DNA of 64,000 bases from Echinarachnius parma (GCA_037951105.1 JBAMJV010004002.1:62001-126000), one strand, 5' to 3'. Counted from the stretch's first letter, positions 57,101-57,552 are shown. The notes: generated by a model not told the origin, from the letters alone. Program-made: numbers and translations.

Positions 57101-57552
57101 CATTCACAAAACAAGAACACTGCAAACTTGGACACTGGTAGATTTGCATGACTTTGGATAATTAGGTCGCGTTCGGTGAAGCGTGAAGTAATCAGTGTGT
57201 AAGATATATCATGTTAAACGCAATCTCCTCAGTTGTAATATGATACCATATCAACATATTATGTTTAGAATTGTGGATTTATAAGCTATTAAAGTCCGGT
57301 TTAGTTTTATTTGACTGGCACTGTATAGTTTATATCTCAGTTACTTGACATTGTCATTATTCTACTATGAATATAAATATTACTTTTCACACCTTATTTA
57401 CCCCAGATCAGGGAGATGAACTTCTACCAAGAGGGGGACGTGACTATATGTAATCAGCAGTTGAAGGATGTTCAATTACAGCGCTGCTGGGATGAGTGCC
57501 TACACAAGAGCAACTTTGCAACCCAAAGAAAAAACGTTGACATTTTCAATAG
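682..57552 (+). CDS. XDH: XDH-like molybdo-flavoenzyme gene, exons 1-24 (3' part off window)
   Basis: Family enzymes are cytosolic dimers that hydroxylate purines or aldehydes at a molybdopterin centre and pass electrons through two 2Fe-2S clusters and FAD to NAD+ or O2. Exons 1-5 encode both 2Fe-2S domains (Cys-x4-Cys-x2-Cys plus NACLAP; QCGFC plus CRC). Exons 8-15 encode the FAD domain ([26 protein letters not shown]). Exons 17-24 begin the Mo domain ([32 protein letters not shown]). About 980 codons are visible, against roughly 1330 in the family; the remainder should lie to the right. All exons have GT..AG borders and phases match at each junction except 8 to 10, where a small exon is missing. 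Odd points are Gln in place of the catalytic Glu, loss of the second Mo-site Arg, and dead tandem exon copies. An aldehyde-oxidase-like role is possible. Family call firm; substrate unknown. Confidence 0.93.
1001..1852. mobile_element. TIR element with TA target duplication
   Basis: Ends are GGCGGTGTCAGAC and its exact reverse complement, each flanked by TA, as for Tc1/mariner-type insertions. The interior repeats TACCGGTATTATT palindromes and a second internal GTCTGACACCG near 1162. No transposase is visible. A second element (1175-1556) sits inside it. Confidence 0.75.
1175..1556 (+). mobile_element. MITE family T3 copy (TTAAAGGGATCTAGTAAC end)
   Basis: Begins AAAGGGATCTAGTAAC and is about 80% similar by eye over its length to 13075-13454; an inverted copy lies near 27416. 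It is nested in the 1001-1852 element and its 3' end is eroded. No coding capacity. Confidence 0.7.
2034..2054 (+). repeat. poly-G tract
   Basis: Uninterrupted run of about 21 G, one of several long G or C homopolymers in this window. Length may be imprecise because of sequencing slippage. Confidence 0.9.
2665..4326. mobile_element. 1.7 kb fold-back (inverted repeat) element
   Basis: Arms of about 400 bp (2665-3062 and 3880-4275) are reverse complements with scattered mismatches and surround a spacer. A second short inverted pair, 3843-3888 and 4281-4326, flanks the right arm. The short open frames in the arms mirror each other and are not genes. No transposase; likely a non-autonomous fold-back transposon. 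Confidence 0.8.
4327..5876. other. AT-rich intron 1 stretch
   Basis: About 70% A+T, with no long open frame, no tRNA and no clear TIR seen. 5169-5232 is a degenerate run of AAATTAAAATG-like units. Otherwise ordinary intron. Confidence 0.6.
5877..5934 (+). CDS. XDH: XDH-like exon 2
   Basis: Acceptor aaacag, donor gtatcc, entering in phase 0 and leaving in phase 1. Encodes [19 protein letters not shown], matching the family segment before the first 2Fe-2S loop (D/N-P-E-x-TLL-x-YLRRKLGL). The split Leu codon is completed by exon 3. Confidence 0.93.
6034..6609 (+). mobile_element. TTAA MITE, family T1, copy A
   Basis: TTAA, then AGGGATAGTTGAGTTCTGG; right end CAACTATCCAT, then TTAA. Subterminal GCGCCCTCTATACC occurs near the right end. 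No ORF. Copies B-F are listed separately; sequence is shared across the full length. Confidence 0.88.
6973..7551 (+). mobile_element. TTAA MITE, family T1, copy B
   Basis: Same ends and internal sequence as copy A, with TTAA on both sides. It lies 360 bp from copy A inside the same T2 element, so both landed in one host element. Confidence 0.88.
7734..8146. other. Intron stretch, no gene
   Basis: Starts with another TTAAAGGGATA motif and has TGCACCTTTAAG near 8056, a weak hint of another AAGGG-ended element. No convincing TIR and no exon. Confidence 0.4.
8147..9349. mobile_element. GC-rich TIR element, copy 1
   Basis: Inverted ends of about 50 bp: left GGCGTCAAATTCATCACTG, then GGATCCCGCTTGGG; right CCCAAGCGGGATCCCG, then a matching GACGTC end. 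Edges are TTAG/TTAA. The interior is markedly GC-rich against AT-rich surroundings and full of local palindromes of GTACGTAC/CTAGCTAG type. A second copy is at 58244-59510. Mirrored open frames at 8103-8505 are shadows of the palindromic sequence. Confidence 0.82.
9549..9645 (+). CDS. XDH: XDH-like exon 3 (first 2Fe-2S loop)
   Basis: Acceptor ttcag, donor gtatcc, phase 1 to 2. Encodes [20 protein letters not shown] followed by [11 protein letters not shown]. The three Cys (bovine Cys43, 48 and 51 positions) of the N-terminal plant-ferredoxin-like 2Fe-2S cluster are present. Confidence 0.97.
9650..10150. other. Intron with decayed TIR fragment
   Basis: 9673-9780 holds GTCAAACCTGCGTAGAAAG and a mirrored GGTCTTTATAGACAGGTT, resembling pogo-like MITE ends also seen near 16590 and 59950. 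The rest is unremarkable. Confidence 0.45.
10180..10610. repeat. Dispersed repeat R1, copy 1
   Basis: About 420 bp matches the reverse complement of 39045-39460 at high identity by eye (CAATGAATTGTCAATCACATG region and TGACGTCATCTAAAGAACGG). No coding potential beyond a 69-codon chance frame. Probably a non-autonomous transposon. Confidence 0.8.
10611..12440. other. AT-rich intron 3
   Basis: No exon, RNA gene or clear repeat boundary recognised. The open frames at 12054-12389 (both strands) have no family features that I can name. Confidence 0.5.
12445..12553 (+). CDS. XDH: XDH-like exon 4
   Basis: Acceptor tgtag, donor gtaagc, phase 2 to 0. Encodes [16 protein letters not shown] then [20 protein letters not shown]. 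The Cys in NACLAP is the fourth ligand of the first 2Fe-2S cluster (bovine Cys73 position). Confidence 0.97.
12571..12622 (+). repeat. hAT-like end plus poly-G
   Basis: CAGTGGCGTAGCCAGGA is a typical non-autonomous hAT terminus; the same start is seen at 37318. It is followed by a 23-G tract. No matching right end found, so a solo end. Confidence 0.55.
12634..12880 (+). repeat. Dispersed repeat R2, copy 1
   Basis: TAATCCATTAACTT, CCAAAAGTGA and ACTTCAATCATATA blocks recur in the same order at about 15017-15430 and 21424-21800. No ORF. Probably a decayed MITE family. Confidence 0.6.
13075..13454 (+). mobile_element. MITE family T3, intact copy
   Basis: TTAA, then AGGGATCTAGTAACCTTG; right end CAATGTTACTAAGTCCCTT, then TAA. 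TIRs of about 15 bp with TTAA on both sides; 380 bp, no ORF. Best-preserved member of the family. Confidence 0.85.
13564..14106 (-). mobile_element. TTAA MITE, family T1, copy C
   Basis: TTAA, then AGGTACAGTTGAGTTTTGG; the right end CTGAACTATCCAT plus TTAA mirrors it. The order of internal blocks is reversed relative to copies A and B, so it lies in the opposite orientation. A poly-C tract follows at 14112. Confidence 0.85.
14112..14130 (+). repeat. poly-C tract
   Basis: Run of about 17 C just after MITE copy C and just before the dead exon copy. Length uncertain. Confidence 0.85.
14164..14250 (+). pseudogene. Decayed tandem copy of XDH exon 5
   Basis: Acceptor-like gttag, then GAGTGTATTGCTAATGC, aligning to exon 5 start 197 bp downstream and continuing through CCAGGCATTGTCATGG. 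The first cluster Cys codon is TAT (Tyr), and an extra base before CCAGGC breaks the frame. The 3' part is lost. A dead duplicate, not a usable exon. Confidence 0.82.
14361..14549 (+). CDS. XDH: XDH-like exon 5 (second 2Fe-2S domain)
   Basis: Acceptor tttag, donor gttaat, phase 0 to 0, 63 codons. Contains [20 protein letters not shown] and [14 protein letters not shown]: the two Cys pairs (bovine Cys113/116 and 148/150 positions) of the second cluster, in the alpha-helical 2Fe-2S domain that abuts the Mo cofactor. Confidence 0.98.
14650..15016. other. AT-rich intron stretch
   Basis: Nothing recognised. Confidence 0.5.
15017..15430 (+). repeat. Dispersed repeat R2, copy 2
   Basis: Shares ordered blocks with 12634-12880 and 21424-21800 (ATCCTTTAACTT, GACTTCAATCATATACC, AAGCTCCAAGTGATTT). 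Confidence 0.6.
15452..15520 (+). CDS. XDH: XDH-like exon 6 (interdomain linker)
   Basis: Acceptor ttacag, donor gtgagt, 23 codons, [15 protein letters not shown] then SARDLNME. The Cys/Gly-rich linker after the second cluster is variable in the family and often carries CCGG. Confidence 0.93.
15985..16164 (+). repeat. (TATC)n microsatellite at a retroelement-like 3' end
   Basis: About 110 bp of TATC units (16055-16164) directly after an A-rich AAATAAAAAATATATATTC end. Simple tails of this kind mark 3' ends of some non-LTR retrotransposons; compare the TAGA tract at 60920 ending the element on the right. The upstream body is too decayed to identify. Confidence 0.7.
16208..16288 (+). CDS. XDH: XDH-like exon 7
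   Basis: Acceptor ccacag, donor gtaaga, phase 0 to 0. Encodes [20 protein letters not shown] then IFPPELL. The LF-x-P-x-x-F...DPTQ-x-x-IFPPEL pattern is the conserved lead-in to the FAD domain. Confidence 0.96.
16290..16755. other. Intron with pogo-like fragment
   Basis: 16590-16645 has TTTATAGACAGGTTGGCTG and a mirrored GGTTTAACTGTA; no exon. Confidence 0.4.
16762..16939 (-). mobile_element. Half copy of family T2 element
   Basis: TTAAAGGGAGTGTCCGCC, then sequence matching the reverse complement of 7556-7733. Only this end is present; truncated on the right. Confidence 0.75.
17327..17427 (+). CDS. XDH: XDH-like exon 8
   Basis: Acceptor accag, donor gtattg (weak), entering phase 0 and leaving phase 2. 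Encodes [20 protein letters not shown] then [13 protein letters not shown], the family R-G-E-R-x-x-W-x-x-P-x-T-L-x-E-L-L block. Joining directly to exon 10 would break the frame, so one small exon of 3n+2 bases must lie between; I did not find it. Confidence 0.93.
17900..18249. mobile_element. Palindromic MITE with TTGATATCAA core
   Basis: Arms 17904-18005 and 18145-18245 are reverse complements (GAGTGGTCACATTGGACACG; GTACGCATTGGTACAAAT). The core repeats TTTCTTGATATCAAGAA, a motif also abundant at 23200-23560. It lies in the intron where the missing FAD-loop exon is expected. Confidence 0.8.
18330..18490 (+). pseudogene. Decayed tandem copy (a) of XDH exon 10
   Basis: GTGTCCGGTTCTCATCTCTG and CAGATCCCTGAACTTAC align with the middle of exon 10, with similar spacing to the next copy (about 170 bp). 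Its 5' border is eroded. Confidence 0.68.
18502..18640 (+). pseudogene. Decayed tandem copy (b) of XDH exon 10
   Basis: Good acceptor (tatacag) and GTGTGCAAATGAAGTTCAAG. It reads in frame like exon 10 (MKFKNQL) but has TAG after that and no donor. It still resembles exon 10 for about 40 codons, then merges into intron. Confidence 0.88.
18694..18861 (+). CDS. XDH: XDH-like exon 10 (FAD domain)
   Basis: Acceptor aaag, donor gtacta, phase 1 to 1. Encodes [20 protein letters not shown] then [21 protein letters not shown]-[IV]-EMKFKN directly follows the FAD-binding VVGNTE loop in the family; that loop itself must come from the missing upstream exon. Confidence 0.96.
18862..19620. other. Intron with short local duplications
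   Basis: GTTTACTTGTCAAAG occurs at about 18891 and 18985, each followed by AAGTCC: a small tandem duplication. 19427-19470 is TTTA-rich and 19481-19492 is poly-G. No exon. Confidence 0.55.
19621..19690 (+). pseudogene. Fragment resembling 3' end of XDH exon 10
   Basis: GACCAGTGTTTCAAGGAATG followed by an imperfect match to the end of exon 10 and its intron start (AACCAGGTCCTCAGC against AGCCAGGTACTAAGC). Frameshifted. It is the only dead copy I find 3' of its live exon. Confidence 0.6.
19890..19966 (+). CDS. XDH: XDH-like exon 11
   Basis: Acceptor ttacag, donor gtgagt, phase 1 to 0. Encodes [20 protein letters not shown] then IRNVA, equivalent to the family segment L-R-W-F-A-G-x-Q-[IV]-[RK] that packs against FAD. 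Confidence 0.97.
20385..20406 (+). mobile_element. Solo end of family T1 MITE
   Basis: CCAAAACTGAACTATCCCTT plus TAA, identical in type to the T1 right end; no left end is nearby. Confidence 0.55.
20462..20561 (+). CDS. XDH: XDH-like exon 12 (FAD pocket)
   Basis: Acceptor tacag, donor gtaaag, phase 0 to 1. Encodes [20 protein letters not shown] then [13 protein letters not shown]. The GGN-[IL][11 protein letters not shown] motif binds the FAD pyrophosphate and flavin in the family. Confidence 0.98.
20780..20870 (+). repeat. (ATTC)n microsatellite
   Basis: About 23 units of ATTC, followed by TTGATTGATTGATT. Confidence 0.95.
21424..21800 (+). repeat. Dispersed repeat R2, copy 3
   Basis: ATGATCCATTAACTTAAT, CAATCATATAAAGC and AAAGCTCCAAGTGATTTGGG blocks as in the copies at 12634 and 15017. 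Confidence 0.6.
21893..22234. mobile_element. Possible small TIR element (TACCTCCGCC ends)
   Basis: Left TTACCTCCGCCCAACG; right CGTTGGCGGAGGTATG. A related GTTGGCGGAGGTAATA end occurs near 46230. No target duplication could be fixed. Confidence 0.5.
22501..22607 (+). CDS. XDH: XDH-like exon 13
   Basis: Acceptor accag, donor gtacgt, phase 1 to 0. Encodes [20 protein letters not shown] then [15 protein letters not shown]; the family FF-x-GYR...E-[IV]-L-x-S-I-x-[IL]-P motif. Confidence 0.97.
22667..24056. mobile_element. 1.4 kb fold-back element with GATC-rich arms
   Basis: Terminal inverted repeat: left TTAAGCCAAGTGCCCACTTA, right CTAATGGGCATTGGGCTTTA. Long internal inverted arms (about 22680-22850 against 23620-23790) contain CGACACCACCCTTGCGG and its complement. 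The spacer 23200-23560 is an array of TTCTTGATATCAAGAA-like units. Mirrored open frames here are not genes. Confidence 0.82.
24057..24285. mobile_element. TIR cassette with interstitial telomeric repeat
   Basis: Left TAGACCCCACCACTGCTATA, right TATAGTAGTGGTGGGGCCTA: near-perfect inverted ends. Inside are about eight CCCTAA units (24088-24139) and then tandem copies of a roughly 20-23 bp unit, GGCTATAGGTCAGATTTAGT (24144-24240). It abuts the previous fold-back element. Confidence 0.85.
24663..24808 (+). other. Pyrimidine-rich intron end
   Basis: CT-rich stretch with CTCTCTCTCTCT leading to the exon 14 acceptor; serves as an extended polypyrimidine tract. Confidence 0.5.
24809..24993 (+). CDS. 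XDH: XDH-like exon 14
   Basis: Acceptor taaag, donor gtaagt, phase 0 to 2. Encodes [20 protein letters not shown] (family Q-[AS]-x-RREDDIA) and [15 protein letters not shown]. Typical C-terminal part of the FAD domain. Confidence 0.98.
25184..25275 (+). pseudogene. Decayed tandem copy of XDH exon 15
   Basis: After acceptor-like ctaacag it reads ACAATGGGATGAGAGCATGT and matches exon 15, 162 bp downstream. It carries internal deletions (the LPLSAGAPG-encoding part is shortened) and no donor. It remains open and in frame with the real exon, so a read-through product is conceivable but unlikely. Confidence 0.88.
25346..25511 (+). CDS. XDH: XDH-like exon 15
   Basis: Acceptor cacag, donor gtaata, phase 2 to 0. 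Encodes [20 protein letters not shown] then [20 protein letters not shown]. The Y/F-R-x-x-L-x-x-SFFFKF[YF] motif ends the FAD domain. Confidence 0.98.
25512..26176. other. Intron 15
   Basis: 25620-25790 is locally GC-richer (GCGATCGCCG, GCGCCCACCCG), possibly a fragment of a fold-back element; no exon. Confidence 0.4.
26177..26269 (+). CDS. XDH: XDH-like exon 16
   Basis: Acceptor gacag, donor gtaaag, 31 codons: [20 protein letters not shown] then [11 protein letters not shown]. Corresponds to the variable linker joining the FAD and Mo domains; assigned mainly by position and phase. Confidence 0.85.
26272..27420. repeat. Local tandem duplication flanking a hairpin element
   Basis: GTAATTATTATTGATAATAA followed by CCAAGATCACTTTAAA (26276-26312) recurs with few changes at 27386-27420, on either side of the 26331-27348 insertion. 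Confidence 0.7.
26331..27348. mobile_element. 1 kb full-length hairpin (fold-back) element
   Basis: Ends CCCCGTGTTCACACACAA and TTGTGTGTGAACACGGGG. Almost the whole element is an inverted repeat centred near 26885 (GGGAAGCTGATTCTATAGTC on one side, its complement on the other). It is inserted into a T3 MITE: flanks GACATT and ATTGTCC rejoin to the T3 sequence GACATTGTCC. Confidence 0.85.
27416..27795 (-). mobile_element. MITE family T3, inverted copy
   Basis: GGGACATTGTCAAAATCCTC at left is the complement of the T3 right end; GTTACTTGATCTCTTTAA at right is the complement of the T3 left end. TTAA at both sides. Confidence 0.78.
28367..28863 (-). mobile_element. TTAA MITE, family T1, copy D
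   Basis: TTAA, then AGGGGTAGTTCAGTTTTGG; CCAAAACTGTACTACCCC, then TTAA. A subfamily with GGGGTA ends, shared with copy E. Confidence 0.86.
29009..29178 (+). CDS. XDH: XDH-like exon 17 (Mo domain start)
   Basis: Acceptor aatag, donor gtaagt, phase 0 to 2. Encodes [20 protein letters not shown] then [20 protein letters not shown]-x-P-x-x-H-x-[SA]-A...ATGEA-x-Y-x-DD-[IM]-P opens the molybdopterin-binding half. Confidence 0.98.
29482..29608 (+). CDS. XDH: XDH-like exon 18
   Basis: Acceptor tctag, donor gtagga, phase 2 to 0. Encodes [20 protein letters not shown] then [20 protein letters not shown]; the family A-x-x-x-[PA]-GV-x-x-[FY]-x-x-A-x-D-[IV]-PG-x-N motif. Confidence 0.97.
29791..30345 (-). 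mobile_element. TTAA MITE, family T1, copy E
   Basis: TTAA, then AGGGGTAGGTTCAGTTTTGG; right end CCAAAACTGTATTACCCCT, then TTAA. Subterminal GAGGGCGCTGCAC retained. Confidence 0.86.
30346..30752. other. Intron 18 remainder
   Basis: Nothing recognised besides AT-rich sequence. Confidence 0.5.
30753..30872 (+). CDS. XDH: XDH-like exon 19
   Basis: Acceptor taaag, donor gtaagc, 40 codons, phase 0 to 0. Encodes [20 protein letters not shown] then [23 protein letters not shown]-x-[IV]-G-x-[IV]-[VL]-A...V-x-YE-x-L-x-x-I-x-T is characteristic of the Mo domain. Confidence 0.98.
31290..31871. mobile_element. Insertion with 12-bp target duplication
   Basis: ATATAACTATGT occurs exactly at 31290-31301 and 31860-31871, bracketing 558 bp. 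The insert starts with a perfect palindrome (31302-31434) and ends with CACTAGCGATATTATTTCCG, part of the same palindrome sequence. The interior is GC-rich with a mirrored GAGCCACGGTAGAGC. No ORF of note. Confidence 0.8.
31302..31434. repeat. Perfect palindrome, 62-bp arms, 9-bp loop
   Basis: Left arm begins AATAGTAAATATATAATCC and right arm is its exact complement ending GGATTATATATTTACTATT; I find no mismatch across 62 bases per arm. Confidence 0.93.
32510..33110 (+). repeat. Dispersed repeat R3, copy 1
   Basis: GCAAATAAGGTCATACAATT and later CACGAAATTGAGC blocks recur in the same order at 46940-47350. Both copies are associated with a long G tract (33053-33083 here). Confidence 0.75.
33053..33083 (+). 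repeat. G-rich tract
   Basis: About 31 bases of almost pure G interrupted by one T; strong potential for G-quadruplexes. Confidence 0.9.
33532..33632 (-). ncRNA. tRNA-like sequence (tRNA-derived SINE or tRNA pseudogene)
   Basis: On the - strand: TGGCGGAGTGGGTAAGG fits a pol III A box and GGTTCGAGTCC a B box, about 45 bases apart, followed by a run of T. A long variable arm is suggested (Ser/Leu type). Acceptor and T stems pair poorly, so a working tRNA is unlikely. Confidence 0.5.
34391..34520 (+). pseudogene. Decayed tandem copy (a) of XDH exon 20
   Basis: Acceptor attcag and GATGATATAGCCAAGCAG align to exon 20 start; later GTCAGATCATGTCCTTC also matches. Frameshifts and deletions throughout. 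Confidence 0.82.
34586..34680 (+). pseudogene. Decayed tandem copy (b) of XDH exon 20
   Basis: Starts 195 bp after copy (a). Acceptor gattcag, then GATGCTATAGCAAAACAC, then TTGAAAGTGACCAAAGGG, almost identical to exon 20. It lacks the EEALER-encoding piece and everything 3' of about 34680. Confidence 0.88.
34680..35110 (+). repeat. Dispersed repeat R4, copy 1
   Basis: GGTCATGAGGTTAAAGGTCA and GGCTCAT blocks with TTGGTACATGTATAGAT recur at 36770-37190. It splits copies (b) and (c) of the dead exon 20 series. Confidence 0.65.
35154..35230 (+). pseudogene. Decayed tandem copy (c) of XDH exon 20
   Basis: Preceded by GTTTCTTGATT like the true exon, then GAAACTATAGACAAGCAGTC and CTTGAAAGTGTCTT. 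The acceptor AG is changed, with internal stops and a small internal duplication of CTTGAAAGTGTCTT. Confidence 0.8.
35466..35687 (+). CDS. XDH: XDH-like exon 20 (Mo-domain Gln)
   Basis: Acceptor ttcag, donor gtatgt, 74 codons, phase 0 to 0. Ends with [18 protein letters not shown] then [15 protein letters not shown]. The Gln of [10 protein letters not shown] (bovine Gln767 position), which contacts the Mo ligand sphere, is present. Confidence 0.98.
36271..36637. mobile_element. MITE with CCCAGGTCGAAAAAAACAG ends
   Basis: Left CCCAGGTCGAAAAAAACAGT; right ACTGTTTTTTTCGACCTGGG, its exact complement. The interior is built from CAACTGGTTTCAACTGG and CTGGAATCAACTGGAATCAA units, so the whole 367 bp can fold on itself. 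Confidence 0.88.
36770..37190 (+). repeat. Dispersed repeat R4, copy 2
   Basis: Repeated GGGGTCACGAGGTCA...AAAGGTCA...GGGCTCATT blocks, themselves about 170 bp apart, matching 34680-35110. Confidence 0.65.
37318..38663. mobile_element. hAT-type non-autonomous element with perfect 8-bp TSD
   Basis: Ends CAGTGGCGTAGACA and TGTCTACGCCCCTG; GACATCTT flanks both sides (37310-37317 and 38664-38671). It contains a 29-G tract (37409-37438) and three to four tandem copies, about 180-200 bp each, of a unit with GGTGTCCCCCTCCCACGGTA (37480-38030). No transposase. Confidence 0.9.
38728..38847 (+). pseudogene. Decayed tandem copy of XDH exon 21
   Basis: Exactly 180 bp upstream of exon 21 in alignment: [19 protein letters not shown] against [19 protein letters not shown]. 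Frame is open over this part, but the acceptor is poor, the donor is gone and TAA follows. It retains a GAG (Glu) codon at 38812, opposite the CAG of the live exon. Confidence 0.9.
38908..39041 (+). CDS. XDH: XDH-like exon 21 (Mo active site, Gln for Glu)
   Basis: Acceptor tgcag, donor gtaagt, phase 0 to 2. Encodes [20 protein letters not shown] then [28 protein letters not shown] is the family motif; Glu (bovine Glu802) binds the purine in XDH, and here codon 38992-38994 is CAG (Gln). Aldehyde oxidases have a non-acidic residue at this place. Confidence 0.97.
39045..39460. repeat. Dispersed repeat R1, copy 2 (inverted)
   Basis: Reverse complement of 10180-10610; starts four bases after the exon 21 donor, so the intron's 5' end is nearly all transposon-derived. 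Confidence 0.82.
39485..39540 (+). pseudogene. Decayed copy of the middle of XDH exon 22
   Basis: CAGGAATCCGTTTCTTGAG and ACGACGGCAGACTT match exon 22 (RNPFL...NDGRL). Cut at 39539 by insertion of a T1 MITE. Confidence 0.85.
39539..39750 (+). mobile_element. TTAA MITE, family T1, copy F, left part
   Basis: Starts TTGA, then AGGGATAATGAGTTTTGG, and runs to CTGAAAACTCATTG. Its continuation is at 45140, 5.4 kb away. Confidence 0.88.
39751..40201. mobile_element. Small fold-back element inside MITE copy F
   Basis: GAATTCTCATCAATGGCTCA on the left mirrors TGAGCCACTGATGAGAATTC on the right; CAATCCCTTGAGTTCTG against CAGAACTCAAGGGATTG also pair. CATTG may be the target duplication on both sides. 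Confidence 0.75.
43514..44042. other. Non-repeat spacer of the fold-back complex
   Basis: About 530 bp of AT-rich sequence without the GACGTT repeats, lying between the inner element and the right outer arm. Nothing coding recognised. Confidence 0.5.
44647..44891 (-). mobile_element. Short retroposed insert with (GTTT)n tail
   Basis: Interrupts the right arm: begins with GTTTGTTTGTTTG, that is a CAAA-type 3' tail on the - strand, and is flanked by CAACGT on both sides. Probably the 3' end of a non-LTR element or SINE. Confidence 0.72.
45140..45508 (+). mobile_element. TTAA MITE, family T1, copy F, right part
   Basis: Resumes at GGTTTCAACCATTTTAAAT exactly where 39750 left off relative to other T1 copies, and ends CTCAACTATCCCTTTAA. 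Confidence 0.88.
45700..45747 (+). pseudogene. Decayed copy of 5' part of XDH exon 22
   Basis: Acceptor tgcag, then GACCATCAGTGAGGCACATG and TTAGACAGCGATAAAGAC, matching exon 22 ([12 protein letters not shown]) with a few changes. Interrupted about 45748 by another repeat. Confidence 0.8.
45748..46342. other. Intron 21 end, repeat-derived
   Basis: Carries CCAACTCCGTTGGCGGAGG near 46220, similar to the 21893-22234 element ends. No exon before 46343. Confidence 0.45.
46343..46521 (+). CDS. XDH: XDH-like exon 22
   Basis: Acceptor caccag, phase 2 in. Encodes [20 protein letters not shown] then [20 protein letters not shown]. Two donors are possible: gtacgt after 46517 (phase 0) or gtaata after 46521 (phase 1). 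Only the second keeps exon 23 in its family reading frame, so 46521 is chosen; the first looks like the ancestral site. Confidence 0.93.
46522..46939. other. Intron 22 start
   Basis: 46798-46880 has GGCCGGG, a run of about 12 G, then a run of C: a short inverted G/C structure. No exon. Confidence 0.5.
46940..47350 (+). repeat. Dispersed repeat R3, copy 2
   Basis: Matches 32510-33000 in block order (GCAAATAAGGTCATACAATT; AACTATAATT; CACGAAATTGAGC). Confidence 0.75.
47415..47955 (+). mobile_element. 3' end of a CR1/L2-like non-LTR retrotransposon
   Basis: Translates to [19 protein letters not shown], then [12 protein letters not shown], a segment typical of the region just after the reverse transcriptase (Q-N-x-AAR-L-[VI]...L-H-W-L-P). 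Then [18 protein letters not shown], with frameshifts, and an (ATT)n-like tail near 47943. 5'-truncated and dead. Confidence 0.8.
48073..48185 (+). pseudogene. Decayed tandem copy (a) of XDH exon 23
   Basis: Acceptor tttcag, then GTTACGAAGTGTGCAGTATT; CACATTGACAATGTG-like core and flanking intron shared with copies (b), (c) and the live exon. Spaced 186 bp from copy (b). Confidence 0.75.
48259..48400 (+). pseudogene. Decayed tandem copy (b) of XDH exon 23
   Basis: Acceptor attcag, GTATTGGAAAGGCTGTTTCG, then ATTGACAATGTGTATC and AGAAGTCACTTGTTCAAG. Loses similarity before the AFRGFG part. Intron motifs downstream are shared too, so the repeated unit is exon plus intron. Confidence 0.88.
48455..48600 (+). 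pseudogene. Decayed tandem copy (c) of XDH exon 23
   Basis: Acceptor cttcag, GTGATGGAAAAGGGCTGTAT, then TCAATGTGTATTACTTCCC with TAG soon after, and GTCACTTGTGCAAGACCAAT. Dead, same unit structure. Confidence 0.88.
48676..48866 (+). CDS. XDH: XDH-like exon 23 (Mo active site loop)
   Basis: Acceptor ttcag, donor gtataa. Encodes [20 protein letters not shown] then [32 protein letters not shown] is a family signature and its Arg and Phe are kept; the usual GGPQ is GVPQ. The first bases GTGTTGGAGAGGCTG would read VLER in phase 0, the ancestral form, but one base is missing after GAGAGG, so the downstream frame needs a phase 1 entry. Confidence 0.96.
48925..49434. mobile_element. TIR element with TTTAGGGT-type tandem array
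   Basis: Left GCCCGGGG...GTCTGTCCTCATTGAAAGG; right CTATGAGGACAGACCCCC...CGGGC. The second inner pair GTATCATGCGTGACCAAG / CTTGGTCACGCATGATAC is perfect. The interior repeats ATTACTCGTTTAGGGTCTCA and TACTTGCTTAGGGTATCAAA about ten times. Confidence 0.87.
49727..51904. other. Interior of TIR block, no gene recognised
   Basis: Unique-looking sequence. 51100-51520 is GC-richer with short open frames on both strands and no recognisable motif. Could hide a degraded transposase; I cannot show one. Confidence 0.4.
52312..53283. mobile_element. Insert in the retrotransposon, AAAATAG-rich, with TG repeat
   Basis: Bounded by ATCCCTGCT and AGCAGGGAT, a short TIR. Minus-strand retroelement coding joins across it (TTRAHP before, RDSIRF after). 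The interior is an irregular array of AAAATAG/CTATTTTT and a TGTGTGCGTGTATG microsatellite at 52714-52900, which produces several chance open frames. Confidence 0.75.
53706..54742 (-). pseudogene. Reverse transcriptase fragments
   Basis: [20 protein letters not shown] (RT block 1), then [20 protein letters not shown] and [18 protein letters not shown] (D-L-SKAFDT-[IV]-DH, catalytic Asp), [18 protein letters not shown] near 54000-54050, and FVDD near 53960 (catalytic FxDD). These sit in different frames, so the enzyme is broken. Confidence 0.92.
55038..55403 (-). pseudogene. Apurinic-type endonuclease fragment of the retrotransposon
   Basis: AISETW, then IGGGVALYI, then [12 protein letters not shown] and [12 protein letters not shown]: the E-T-W, G-G-G-V, Y-R-P-P and G-D-F-N motifs of non-LTR endonucleases. 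The N-terminal part is out of frame or lost. Confidence 0.9.
56243..56863 (-). CDS. ORF1 protein of non-LTR retrotransposon
   Basis: 206-codon open frame. Coiled-coil-like heptads around residues 60-115 ([28 protein letters not shown]) precede [17 protein letters not shown], the pattern at the start of the L1-type ORF1 RNA-binding (RRM) domain, and [11 protein letters not shown]. Would coat retrotransposon RNA. Shorter than usual; the C-terminus is truncated or frameshifted. First Met uncertain; a downstream MSLSDPST start is possible. Confidence 0.8.
   Translation of the reverse strand: MQLRTLHGHTMSLSDPSTSTDELPSKGTTTRQMTAITVQVMDNLLVNKKCIALLDRIVSKAVEKEIGDLISKVEKTEGDLLDLQSKPQSTVIANSKLEQSVSHLIEKVRNLNNSINDIEQYSRRSCIRIFGVEEKAGEDTDTIATEIVRRIGGSIDPSDIDRSHRTGKTRKPPAPGTASASTSLASSTRKPPHHQHHRSIIIKLSS
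56986..57002 (+). repeat. poly-C tract
   Basis: About 16 C followed by ACCCTCCTCCC. Confidence 0.85.
57407..57552 (+). CDS. XDH: XDH-like exon 24 (last in window)
   Basis: Acceptor ccccag, donor gtaaca, phase 0 to 2. Encodes [20 protein letters not shown] then [20 protein letters not shown]. The family has N-x-Y-x-EGD-x-T-x-x-x-Q-x-L...L-x-R-CW-[DE]-[EQ]-C. Remaining exons, including the catalytic Glu1261 region, are expected to the right of the window. Confidence 0.97.

Larger units (their letters stand above)
49551..57323. mobile_element. 7.8 kb block bounded by Tc1/mariner-like long TIRs
   Basis: CAGTGCGAGTCAAA preceded by TA at the left; TTTGACTGGCACTG followed by TA at the right. Similarity extends about 175 bp inward (49551-49726 against 57157-57323), to CGCGACCTAATTATCC and its complement. 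The block contains a decayed retrotransposon. No transposase recognised. Confidence 0.75.

Noticed and set aside
682-57552. Processed pseudogene or bacterial XDH transfer
   Set aside because: Exons are separated by GT..AG introns with consistent phases, so it is a native split gene.
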